Of a stretch of 40,500 nucleotides of DNA, positions 17,661-27,892 are shown piece by piece. The stretch spans positions 1 to 40,500 of the forward strand of contig AJFK01000587.1 of assembly GCA_000467715.1 (NCBI GenBank), in the 5' to 3' direction. This DNA is from Hysterium pulicare CBS 123377. Its lineage: Eukaryota > Ascomycota > Dothideomycetes > Hysteriales > Hysteriaceae. The position numbers and the translations under genes are program-made. The notes below the pieces were generated by a model, which was not told the origin of the DNA, searched no databases, and was given only the letters and a program-made list of their open reading frames with translations. The number at the start of each line of letters is the position of its first letter. Within the stretch, counting starts at the first letter, position 1.

Positions 17661-19193
17661 CTAACCATAATTCTCATACCATTCTCTTGCGTCTTCTGCA
17701 TCTCGTGTGGCGTTTCCTTCCCACACCTTCTTCGCCCAGGACTTCGTTTTCTCCAAGTTGTTGTCGGTATCAGAACGGAGACGTTCTTTTGCTAGCCAGT
17801 CGCGCGCAAGTGAACAGGAACCGGGGGGATCACTTGTGTCGAGAGACGAAGATGCAGCCAGAGATGGCAAAGAATGCCCTAGGTTTCCCAAAACGGGGGA
17901 CTCAAATGACGCCTGTGGAGAATGAGTCGATAAAGTCGAAGGAGAGTCAAGCACTGGCGAACGGAGCATGCGATGTCTCCAGCACTTATCAGGATAGTCC
18001 GATGGCTCGCCAGTTCGAGTTTCGAATAAATGAAGATAGCCACTAGTATTCGCGAGGTGATATATACGTCGCTTTCGGATAGGTGGAGATTGGCCATGGT
18101 GGAGATTGGCCATCTACCGGGATAGAAACCTCTAGGTCGTGCTCTATCGCAAGATTAGCATCATGCTTGCGCCTTTTTGGACTTTGTGTCCGTTTCCTCG
18201 AATACTGCGCACATACTTACCATGGAATAAAGCCATCCTCATCCAAAGCAGTCGTGTTCCCACTGGCTAGCAGAAGACGTCGGCGTTCGCGACAAGTCAA
18301 GAATGCATCGAGTAAAGGCAAAATGGACCACGCAAACCGCGCAAAAAGTACTTGAATGCTTAACTGCGGCAATTTTAATGCCCGGTTGTGGTACATATGT
18401 TCGTACTCGGCTGATGCTTCGACCAGATGTGTTTCAAGGCGAGGCTGTCCGAGACTAGACGACGGCTTGGGCACGAAGACGAACTTAGGCAAATCGAAGG
18501 CAATATGAAGGTCGGTCCGAAGAAGGAGAGCAATCGAGGCATCATCAAATCTATTGTCCGAGCCAATATTATACTTCGAAATCCCATTATCATACCACCA
18601 ATTAGCTTCCCTCTGTGGACAGATATGAGCAACCTGTGTTCCTTCCCTGCAACCACTTATGCGGCGTAATACATCTCGAGCTTGGAGGGCCAGGGTAAGT
18701 TTCGACGTAGCAAAAGTTTGCTCAAGATTGACAGGATCACAAGCTGCCAGAACTTTTCCATTTGATTCCAGTTCTCAGGCAATCGGTCGTGCGGAAAAGA
18801 CTATTCGCGAAAGGTTGGTATTACAGGATACGGAGCGCTTGACCGACTAGAATCGACATCGCTTGTTGACAAACATAGATGGAAATAGTAGTTACCTTTT
18901 TGCAATATGCTACTGGGATCGATCCGTAGCGATAAGTTGTGGTCCCCCTCCTCGGACAGCCATCCGTCGAAGCGGTTTCCGGCGATAATACCACAGGCAT
19001 CCAAAGCACACTGCGCATACAAGCTACGACCTAGCACTGTCTGTCCTAGATCCGGCGCGAAAAGCTTCAGGAGCACATTGCTGGAGTTGTCGTAACTAGG
19101 GTGACGGAAGAGGATTTGATGATTTGGCGTCCCTGCGCGAGCGGGAATCGCCAGAGGTTTAGAGGGATCTCGAGCGAGATACATAATACGCAA
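17661..19193 (-). pseudogene. Fungal HNH-nuclease family gene, near full length, inactivated
   Basis: Known fungal HNH proteins of this type have an N-terminal domain, a central HNH and a conserved C-terminal helix pair. Here: N-terminal DACGIIAGNRFDGWLS and YPVIPTFRE (19193 to 18804); then TAG 18803-18801 where the family has Trp, followed in frame by SFPHDRLPENW; a frame change at about 18750-18795. The HNH core follows: TQVAHICP, EANWWYDNGISKYN, DDASIALLLRTDLHIAFD (the usual Asn before LLL is not evident), KFVFVPKP, LFARFAWSILPLLDAFL. TAA 18219-18217 follows, then in frame YSRKRTQSPKRRK. A 16-bp tandem duplication (18082-18113) changes frame again into a tail ending LARDWLAKERLRSD, WAKKVWEGN, AREWYENYG and stop at 17661. 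The TAA overlaps a GTAAGT string, so an intron there is an alternative, though no acceptor keeps the tail. Both stops fit CpA-to-TpA change. Confidence 0.78.
18082..18113. repeat. Perfect 16-bp tandem duplication inside the HNH relic
   Basis: GGTGGAGATTGGCCAT occurs at 18082-18097 and again, without change, at 18098-18113. Removing one copy joins the HNH reading frame to its C-terminal tail, so the duplication is a frameshifting lesion. The absence of differences between copies points to a young event. Confidence 0.9.
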
Positions 19194-19300
19194 TCGAGCA
19201 TGCTAATGCCCAATAAAATAATAGTGAGTAGTCGTTAGAGATTGGATGTGTGGTTGTTTATGTGAATTCGGATCTGCTTGCGGTAGAGGGTAGAAACCGC

Positions 19301-19845
19301 GCATGCCAAGACAATTCGCAAGGTACCGGGTGACTTGAGTTCAGACTACGCAAATCAACACTTTTCCAAGTTCCTTCCTAAATAGGCAGTACCAAAATAA
19401 TCCTACCCCGCATTCCAAGACAATCCGCAAGGAGGTCAGACGACGCAAATCTACACTTTTCCAAGTTCCTTCCTAAACAGGCAGTACCAAATTAATTCTA
19501 CCCGTGACATTCCCATGCCAAGGCAATCTCGGTCAAGATCAGACTATGTAAATCAACACTTTTCCATTTTCCTTCCTAAATAGGTAGTACATAATAATTC
19601 TACCTATGACCTCATGCCAAGACAATTTACACGGCGCTGGATCGAGGTCAGACGACGCAAATCAACACTTTTCCAAGTTCCTTCCTAAATAGGCAGTATC
19701 TCAATCCTACCCACGAGCCTCCCCCATGCCAAGACAATCCGCGTGGTGCCGGGCGACTCGAGATCAGACCGCGCAAATCAACACTTTTCCATTTTCCTTC
19801 CTAAATAGGCAATACCAATTCAATTCGACCCACGACCTCCCCCTT
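19301..19845. repeat. Five-copy tandem repeat, unit about 100-112 bp
   Basis: Copies begin near 19301, 19411, 19514, 19613 and 19725, each opening CATGCCAAGACAAT (variants CATTCC, AGGCAAT) and containing a conserved core of CAAATCAACACTTTTCC followed by TTCCTTCCTAAATAGGCAGT. Linkers between core and next unit vary (CTACCC, ACGACCTCC). The array ends near 19845. It encodes nothing supported. Variation between copies suggests age, and several differences are transitions. A minisatellite or degenerate transposon array are both possible. Confidence 0.88.
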
Positions 19846-21066
19846 GCCATCCCTTTTTTCTCATGCAATTCGTACTTCATTTCATCTATCAACATTCATG
19901 TTATGCGAGTCCTTGTTATGGTCTCCGTAGAATAACCAAGAAGCGTCTGTTCGATGCGTTGATCGGTTCGCCCGCTTGCCCCAAAGAATCACACTCCCTC
20001 TTGCCTAGTGCGTGGCTTTACAGAAAATAGAGGGCAGAAGAAACACCACCCCGTCGTCAGTTTTTGAATGACCAGCCTTGCTGTCGCCATGTCACTGTGC
20101 CAGGATCGCCTCCTGGAGAAGTAGTAGGTATTCAAACCCCTCGCAGAACTCCTACGTGGTACTGACATCGAGGCACAGTGAACAATGGCGACGCATTCAC
20201 ATCTTCGACTCCTCTGCTCAACCTATCCGCATACTTCATTAAGCAACGGACACAAAAAATGGCGAGTGCGGTGTACAGGGCGCGGAGAAAACACTTTGTG
20301 GGGGGAAAGGAGAAGATTCTATGGGCGGACAACGAGAGGACTTCGTGCAAGAGCAGCTTGATCATGCTTGGAGTCAAATTTCCGGTCGGCGCACAGTAAA
20401 AGGATATGTCAAAGCAACCCGCGATAAATTCCACATCAGGTCCGTGCATTTCATCTGCTCAAACAGACACATTGATCGAACTACACCACATGCGCGGATG
20501 CAGTGGTATCAGTGTCAACAAGTCAATCTCTTATTCCCCGCCTATGCCGATACAGGTAGTTTTCAATCCTCACTACTGGCTAGAAAATACCAACGATAAC
20601 AATACTCATTGGCATGCTCGAAACCAAAGCGACCGTGAAGGCTGGGATCGTTAGACACGTCCAGTTGTTGCAATCATTATCTTGATCTTCACGGCATCCG
20701 AAGGAGAAATATTATAGAGCCCCTAGCCCGCCGTAACCATCTGTAGGCGATGGCATCTGGGCCTCTTCACTCGAGAAGCTGTACACACCCGACCCCAATG
20801 CACGTTCAAAACCGACTTACCTGGTACCGTCCCAAACCTCTAAGCTCTCTACGGTTGAAGTGAATGCGGATAGCGAGATCGATGTGGAATTGCGATGTTT
20901 TCTTGTTGTCGAAGGGATGGGTCATTGTTCGGGGAGATAATCGGGTTACTCGTTTCATGATAAATTGAATATATATATAGTAGTGAAATGTCATTCGCAA
21001 ATCAAACGGAAAACTCTGCAGTACTGTCTTTAATGACCTATACATTAGCACTGAACACACTCTAAT
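19846..21066. other. No supported gene
   Basis: Plus frames at 20178-20654 give protein-like strings (for example LVKGY-like VKGYVKATRDKFHIR, and HYWLENTNDNNTHWHA) in changing frames, which I cannot assign. Nothing else is recognisable. Confidence 0.4.
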
Positions 21067-21683
21067 CTATGTAAAGATGTTGTGGACCACAAGAACAGCG
21101 ACCTCGTGGATATATAAATATCCTGGGAGTCTCGTTATCCACAAAGACATTGAAAAAATCAGCATCAAACTGATCCCAATCAGTGCCACGGCATGCTCAC
21201 TGCGAACACGGTATTTGCAATATTCGGAGGCGACATCGAGAAGAGCATTAGATCGTTCTCTGTCTAGGAAGTAGCTTAGCCGGTGGCGAAAGCGAACTTC
21301 AGTTGGTGTATGAAGCCCCCGAATGGGCCTTCCATCCTTCTCTTCTTCCATCCACCGAACACCACTCTTAACGTGGAGGTGGTTTGAAGGAGTGAGGCGG
21401 ATCAACTTGCGGATGGTGCTCATAGGATCAACATACACCGCGGGGACTACTAAGGCGCAGTAATAAGAGAAGATAAGACTCACAAGAGGGTGATGCTAAT
21501 AATAACCAGATTGCGAAAATACTTTAGGTTTTGACTTGCTTTGCACATTAATAAAAGCGCAAAAGCCTTCAGTGCGATGGCATAAGGGTTTTGCATCACG
21601 GGCAGGAGGCTTAGGAAAGTTAAAGATTGCTCGATCGACTGGATATCCGTGGCTGAGCATCGGTGGGTATGAAACAGCACTGA
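21067..21683 (-). pseudogene. Unassigned membrane-protein fragment in two frames
   Basis: A 66-codon frame (21480-21680) and a 138-codon frame (21067-21483) follow one another on the minus strand and overlap by a few bases. The second has hydrophobic stretches at its start (SLIFSYYCALVVPAVYV), near residue 100 (AVALIGISLMLIFSMSLWI) and at its end. Between them is a soluble basic segment with RHRLSYFLDRERSNALLD. I recognise no family. It could be a two-exon gene or a relic broken by a frame change. Confidence 0.3.
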
Positions 21684-22016
21684 GTAACGCCGCTACTTCA
21701 CATTGTGTATTCCCTTCTTGCGCGGGTGGCGTCAGGGACAGGGAAAGGACGAAAGAAGCACATGAACGCTTCGGCTATTGGTCATGGTTCGCACATTTTC
21801 TCGTAAAGGTAGTACTTGAATGGTTCCGTGGTAAAGGATTCTTAGGTAGAGCGGCACTACCCTCGCGAGCAGGTCATCAACGACAGACAAAGTCCAAACA
21901 CAGCAGGACATCCCTCGAATAAAGGGACTCCTAAGGATTGCAACGCTTTTGATTCTACACCAAAGTTGTGTCCCAGCTTACCCCGTCTATTCCGGGTCCA
22001 GACCATTGGAGATCGA

Positions 22017-22337
22017 CTAACACCCTCTACTTATCTTCATCAACTCCGACCAATTCGGTGGCTGGCCGAATGCTCTCCAAGAGGCTGCGTAGAAACTCCG
22101 AGAGACCCGTCGATTGTTCTGTATGTCATTTGGAACATCACTCCATACCATCTCGTGGAGGCTTGGAGCTATTGAGTGAGTATCTGTTGGTGCAAGCAAC
22201 GTAATGATATCGGTGATTTCTTTATGAGGTAATTTATCCATAGTCTTCGCAGACGGATTTGCCGGAGGCATTCGATCCAGAGGAACTGAACATATTCCGC
22301 CCATTGCCCAGTGGTTAGATTCTAGCTCGAAGGTCAC
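22017..22337 (-). pseudogene. F-box-like fragment
   Basis: A 106-codon minus frame contains DKLPHKEITDIITLLAP and, about 35 residues later, RRVSRSFYAASWRAFG. This order (LP-x-E-x2-x-I-I-x-L-L, then a V-x-R-x-F-Y-x-A-x-W-x-x-F-G segment) resembles the start of fungal F-box proteins, where the second segment is followed by a long C-terminal region. The frame ends soon after and no continuation is visible. This is a weak match from memory. Confidence 0.3.
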
Positions 22338-22575
22338 CAGCGATTCCGGTAAAAAGAAGTAAAGAGAAGAGATGAAAGAGGCGTGTGACTATGCCCTATG
22401 GCCCTGACGACCCTCGCCATCTGGATGACTGGCACCATGACCGCTACCACTCGCCCGTGCAACGACCACGTGCACCGAAGGGGCCACCAGGCTAGGGGAG
22501 TTCTCGCCTTCACAACTACGCCCCCTTTGACCGCGTCTGCGTGCATCACTACCACTGAAGGTACCATTTAACAAG

Positions 22576-23101
22576 GTGCTTCAGGCGCAGTGGGAGCCTG
22601 CGGAACCGGACCTTCTACCACTTTCAGCATTATGGAAAGGTGCGACCATACTAAGCCGGGCTTCCATTGAGATTATTCGCGACCGGGGTCGAAGCTTGTT
22701 TCGGCGTATTCAATTTCGATGTTTCTGCGTTCTCGTTTACGACAGTGGGAAGTCACTACCATCATCTCCCTCCTCCGAAGAACTCCAACCGTCGATATCT
22801 TCCTAAGCGTATGATTCAAGATCTCCAGATTCTGACGCAACAGAAGATCTTCCTACTGCGAGTTGGAACTGTTCTTCGAACGCGAGACAGGGCACGGCAG
22901 AGAATCACAATCGCAATGGTGAGGCTAAAGTGGATGATGAAGAGGCAAGCCGTCCAAGATTATCACTATGGAAGCGATCCAAATTGCTCCAAATCCAGTC
23001 GAGGCAATTACAACACGAGTATGAATCTGTTACCGAGAAGAGACAACAACGGTATCCTCGCAGGAGAGAGCACCAAACAAGACTTGGGATAGGAAGGTTT
23101 T
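22576..23101 (+). pseudogene. Unassigned acidic/basic protein fragment with one in-frame stop
   Basis: The frame open from 22576 reaches a Ser/Pro-rich stretch (SLPSSPSSEELQPSISS), hits TAA at 22804-22806, and continues in the same frame as AYDSRSPDSDATEDLPT, then KVDDEEASRPRLSLWKRSKL and QSRQLQHEYESVTEKRQQR, to TAA near 23101. Character is the same on both sides of the stop, so the stop looks like a nonsense change in a real gene. Function unknown. Confidence 0.3.
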
Positions 23102-26100
23102 AACATTAGAGATGGGAAGGTGGAATACGCGTGGACTTGGGGTTGGGGGTGTTGGCAGATTGGTGGAGAAAGTGCGCGCGCAGATAGCTGATCAAGAAGC
23201 AATTCGAACATTCAAGGGGAAGTGGGATTCAAGTGGGAAAATGATGGAATCGTAATGCGAATTAGTCTTGGAGGTTGTGAAATATCTCCTCTTTCTTAGC
23301 CTTGACATTGACGCCGTCATCTCACTCTTCAGCGTCATCTCACTCTTCAAATTTGGTGTGGCATTCAAGGCCCCCCCTTTCCAATTCCCACTCTTCGCCC
23401 GCCACTTGTGTCGACGGGGGATGCCGAACACAGCAGATCACATTCCCTCCCTTAATATGGAATATACACCATCTAGTCCTGGGGTCCTGAACCTGTCGAT
23501 GATGCTCGGGAGTCAGAACCGACTTCCAATTCTCCATCGTAATCTTCTCTTCAACATGGGCGGCAGCCTTGGCAGTTCCCGCATCCATGGGGGCCGGCTA
23601 TTGTCGAGTGGAGGAAAGCAAGGATGGTTGATCGGAGGCAGAAGAAGTACTTATGGCCAGGGGTTTAATGGCCATGAAAGAGCCCTATAAGCAAGACGGT
23701 CAGCATGAAGTGAAATTGGTTGAGAATGGACACCATGGAGCGTACCTGTTGCGAACCCGTTTGGTTGTTCGCAGGTCAAGGCCTTCCGCTCAAAGCGGTC
23801 ACAAGAATCCCCGGAGCGAGATCGCTTTCCAGTCATCGAACGTTGGCGTTCCTGAATAGAATGGGATGTTTTGGCAGCAGCAGTTGGTGACATGCGGTGT
23901 ATTCGTCGGGGTTATCGGCGCCTCGGCCTCAACACCATAACCATAGCCACGTTCCTCCGTACGCGATATGCATAACTTTCCATACTCCATATCGAGTCGC
24001 AGTCACTGTGATGGAGAGATAGAGGGATCATTCTTATCCTTTGACTATGCGAAAGGTACCACTGCCGCCAACCCTCCACACCTCGACATCGGAAATCCAC
24101 CGCGAGCTCCAGCGATGTCGCGCCCGGTGGCAGCGATAGCGATATCCCCGTCCCATCACATTAATTGAATGTTGTTCCTCTACTCCTACGAAAGAGAATC
24201 CTGCTGCATTTAGAAGGGAAATCATGGCTGAACCCCCGACTCTTACACCGCGAACGATTACCTACTCCGAACCGGAGCGCGACATGGCCTAAAATGAAAG
24301 AGGGATCTTCACCACCTGGAATTCGGAGGAAGATAACCAGAGGGCGCTTATGATTCGAAGCCCAGCAATCGGGATGAACTGCAAGCCGCATCAAGGAAGA
24401 CAAGGGCGTCGCCAGATCATCGGCAAAGTGAAAATGAAGCAACCATCACTGGCGGCATTATGCCCACCAACGTGAAATTGGAAACCTTGCTAAGCCGCGA
24501 TGGTTATCCGCAATGTATTTATAATGCCAAATGGAATGAAACAGACGCACCTTCTGCTTGCAATCGGTCGATGTGAATAGCGAATACCCGCACCATCCCC
24601 ACATCACACTGTCGGCTACCAGAGAACGAAACTGACGGTATATACGAATGCACTCCGGAGCATGGGAGCCATGGTAAGCATGGCCTGCTGTGTCATATGC
24701 GACAGACAGACAATATTTCCATGTCCACGCTCGAGGCTAAAGTCTTGAGAGCGCAGAAGGCTCGCGTCGTCAAAGTCGTCACAATGCTGCTGTGATGCTT
24801 CGGAATCTTCGGTAGTTGCGACTAAGGCTGGACTTTGACCGGGCTTGGATCCCGCAAGATTTCGATGCCATGGAGAAGGCTCCTCCTGATCAAGTAACCC
24901 CCCACCTCTACCAATCAGATCTCTCGTGTCAGTTCCCATGAATGACATAAGACAGTCTGCAATAACATCAGCTCATCGACGCCGTGAGAAGATGTCACTT
25001 CTGTTAAGCCCATGGTATACGCGTGGGATTTACGTCTGTACTGAAGCGCTACTTGCTATGTCAATGATCAAACTTACCAAATCTAGTGTTCGTCTTCGTG
25101 CTCTGTGATCATTTTCGACGGATTAACCTCCGCGGAAATTTGGCTGCCGGCATTGCACGAATAAAAAGGCTTGGTGCGGGAACTGATTTGCCACTTATTT
25201 ATGCACACTCTTATTAATGAGACACTTATACACCACGTCGATGTCAGGACTTAATTAAAAGCGAGGAGCTCCAAGCTCCAATCATCAAAGTGCCAATGAC
25301 GTATGACATTGACACCTCTAATGGACTTTAGTATGACACTCTTTGGTAAGAGGCCCGCTCCAAAGCGAGTAAAAATGGACAGTAGTGATGAATTTGACAC
25401 CTCCAATCTGCTTGATCAAACCAGATCCGTTTGCATGCCAGCTGGAACTTCTGGATTATGGACGGACAAGGGGACTCACAAGACCATCATGGATATTCGG
25501 AAGGTCTCCACGTTCTATCTAACTGAGTATGATACATGCAACCATGTACCGTCTATCAAATTCACAACTAGATTTTCTGCGTCCTTTGCGATCCCTTTCT
25601 CTATTTCCTTATTCTCACCACACTTATAGTTAGAAAATTGCCATGCACTCGCATAAATACACCTTAACGCGTTCTTGATGAATCCAAGGACTCGACCATG
25701 CAGAGAATGGACGAACCAATTGAGATTCTTGTGTAGCATGCTTGTGCCCGCTACGATCTAATATGACTTCCTCCCCGACTTTTTGCTCGACTCTTCCTTG
25801 CTCTGCGCTGCAGTGCTGCGGAACTCTACTATGACGGACCTAACGCGAGGACTTTCTTTTTGGATTGCTGCATACATATCCGCCTTACGTGCTACGAGGT
25901 ATCTCTATATTTCCGGCTTCTTCTAATGCAACTTAAAATGTCGATGCAATCTAATGTCGTAGCTGTTACAACGATTTCATAGAGGTGGATATGCTCGGCA
26001 AGTGGTTTGAACAGCAAAGGACATCTACCTTTAGCTTTCTTCTTTCAAAAAGCGAGGATAATGCACTTTTCCTTTGATAGACTAAAGAAAGGGTTGTCTT

Positions 26101-26402
26101 CCAATACTGGCCATGCGATGACAGGGCAAATTTGCAATTCACCCAGATACTTGAAGTTCCCGTCGCGTGGTTTGAAAGTGGTCTTCCAGTCCGCACGGCA
26201 AATTACTATGCCGAATCGTTGGGTCGCACTGTGTGACTGTAATGTCGAGAGCGCCCGCATCGTCGTATATTCGACGGCTTCTTCTCCTCGACATTCAACT
26301 ACTTTACCCCTCAGAGGCCCGGGCTCTTCGTTGGCGAGATTAGTGAATGAGCTGGTGGAGCAGTTAGTCTCACGTCTATTGCTGACCGTGCAATCCTCCG
26401 CT
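23102..26402. other. Gene-poor stretch, no supported gene
   Basis: Frames of 60-150 codons occur on both strands, none recognisable. Protein-like scraps include a minus frame at 23340-23588 (KITMENWKSVLTPEHHRQ) and plus-strand text near 24440-24800 that changes frame. A minus frame at 26045-26446 is open for 133 codons. I see no tRNA and no transposon ends. Confidence 0.4.
23315..23349. repeat. 18-bp period tandem duplication
   Basis: CGTCATCTCACTCTTCA appears at 23315-23331 and again at 23333-23349, separated by one G. The length is a multiple of three, so a reading frame through it would be kept. Confidence 0.8.
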
Positions 26403-26687
26403 TCATGCGGCTTTGCACGACCAGAAAAGGGGCAACTCCCATACATGGAAGCTTGGTAATTGTATCAATGATGCACAGCATGTCTGACTCTTAATCGAAA
26501 AGCTGAACGCGCTGCCTAGAAGCTTTCCTCTGACGCGCATTTCAGGTGAGTTGGCGTAGAAGGTGCCGTGAAGGCTGGAGCGGATGCTTTGGGGGAAGTG
26601 GAATTGAGGCAGCTTTTCGAATGCTAGCGGACCATCTTGGGTGGCAGTAGAAGAGGAACTAGAAGTGGAGGAAGACTTTCCGGGTGG
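26403..26687 (-). other. Unassigned open reading without an upstream ATG
   Basis: About 94 codons are open on the minus strand to TGA 26403-26405. It starts Ser-rich (SSSTSSSSSTATQ) and continues PLAFEKLPQFHFPQSIRSS, then GTFYANSPEMRVRGKLLG. The composition looks coding, and it could be an exon or relic that continues in the overlapping 26045-26446 frame. No family recognised. Confidence 0.25.
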
Positions 26688-27018
26688 TTAAATGTATGGA
26701 GTCTGCGGGCAGACTGGTTGGGAAGTTGTAACTGCAGAAGCGATAAAGCTGGACTTGTTGCCCCATGAAAGTTTCAATAACTGTCTAGCTATTTTAGCTG
26801 CCTAAGATCTGGAACTCGTAGTTAACAAATGTTGTTAATACTCACAGATGGTAATGGTCGAAATGAATCAAGGTCAGAGAGGGGTTTCAGTTTCGTCATC
26901 GTGTGGACTACGGAGACCAATATGCGATATCGGGGGCGCGAGGACCGGGGGCACCAACCACCCATTCAGAAGTCGTGCGGCTGACTCTCATTGACAAAGA
27001 TGACAGCAAAAAGCTTCG

Positions 27019-27408
27019 TTTTTGTCCTCTACTAAATAAGTAGAGGACAAGAGGACGGACAAATTTCCTACTAAGGCGACCGCGAGCCTGAGTTTGCGTT
27101 TCGTGCTGCCGGAGAGGGTGTGTGCAAGACAGTGGGTGTAGGGTTCTCATACAGTAAAAGGGGGGGTGTGTGCAGTGGAAAAGGGGGTGTATGCAGTGCA
27201 AAAGGGGGGTGGATGGAGTGGAAAAGGGGGTGTGTATAGTGAAAAGGGGGGGTGTGTATAGTGAAAGATAGCTGTTTTTACTACATCCACCCCCTTTTCC
27301 ACTGAATACACCCCTTTTCCACTGCATGCACCCCTCCTTCTATTATATCACACTACTCCGTTATGTCAAGTGGAGATACATCTCTACTTATTTGGCAGAG
27401 GACAAAAA
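27019..27408. mobile_element. MITE-like element with 26-27-bp terminal inverted repeats and G-rich palindromic core
   Basis: The left end (27019-27045) and the reverse complement of the right end (27382-27408) both read TTTTTGTCCTCT-R-C-Y-AAATAAGTAGAG, with two differences. The left end itself is a hairpin (TGTCCTCTACT / AGTAGAGGACA around AAATA). Inside are about five direct units of AGTGGAAAAGGGGGTGT type (27151-27265), then about three units in the opposite orientation (27287-27336), so the core can also fold back. No coding capacity. I cannot define a target-site duplication. The structure fits a non-autonomous DNA transposon that trapped a G-rich satellite. Confidence 0.65.
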
Positions 27409-27688
27409 TTAAGCATGTTGCTGTCTTCTTTGCTTCCCATATATACACGTCCCTCTTCTTCGCAGCTTCAAGGTATTAATGGCCGTCCGTTTGTTCTGAT
27501 ATAGTATCCTCTCTAAGAAGATGAGGAAATTATGCTCCTTTTGACTTGAATGTATGGTATCAAGCAAATCAGAAGACGAGTCAATGTTGATAATTGTATC
27601 GGAATCCGTATCCACATCACCAATTTGCATCTTCGCTTAGGCTGTAGATCCCTTGTGCTCCAGCGCATACATTATGTAGAGTATATCT

Positions 27689-27892
27689 TTATATGGAATA
27701 TCCATTCCGTTCTTGTTGAGGAAGCGTGATACGCCTCTTCAATGCGTCCCGTAGATACCTTTTCAGCGTACCAAAGACAATTTCGACAAGATCCATAGCA
27801 AGAACGGACGGAATCTTTCATAATGTATTTTGTGGGTCAAGACAGCGGAAAATAAAATGACCGAGTTGAAGCGGACTAAACATGTCATCGTG
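27689..27892 (-). pseudogene. Unassigned protein relic with in-frame stop
   Basis: The minus frame reads FSPLQLGHFIFRCLDPQNTL, then TGA, then KIPSVLAMDLVEIVFGTLKR and onward to TAA 27691-27689. Both sides look coding. I considered a transposase C-terminus, as it lies 280 bp from the MITE-like element, but no DDE residues are visible. Confidence 0.3.

Noticed and set aside
17879-18097. Minus frame from 18097 (MANLHLSESDVYITSRILVAI) as the missing first helix of the rhodopsin gene
   Set aside because: Tempting because it looks like a receptor N-terminus, but no splice joins it to the rest, and the same DNA is better explained as the HNH tail shifted by the 16-bp duplication.
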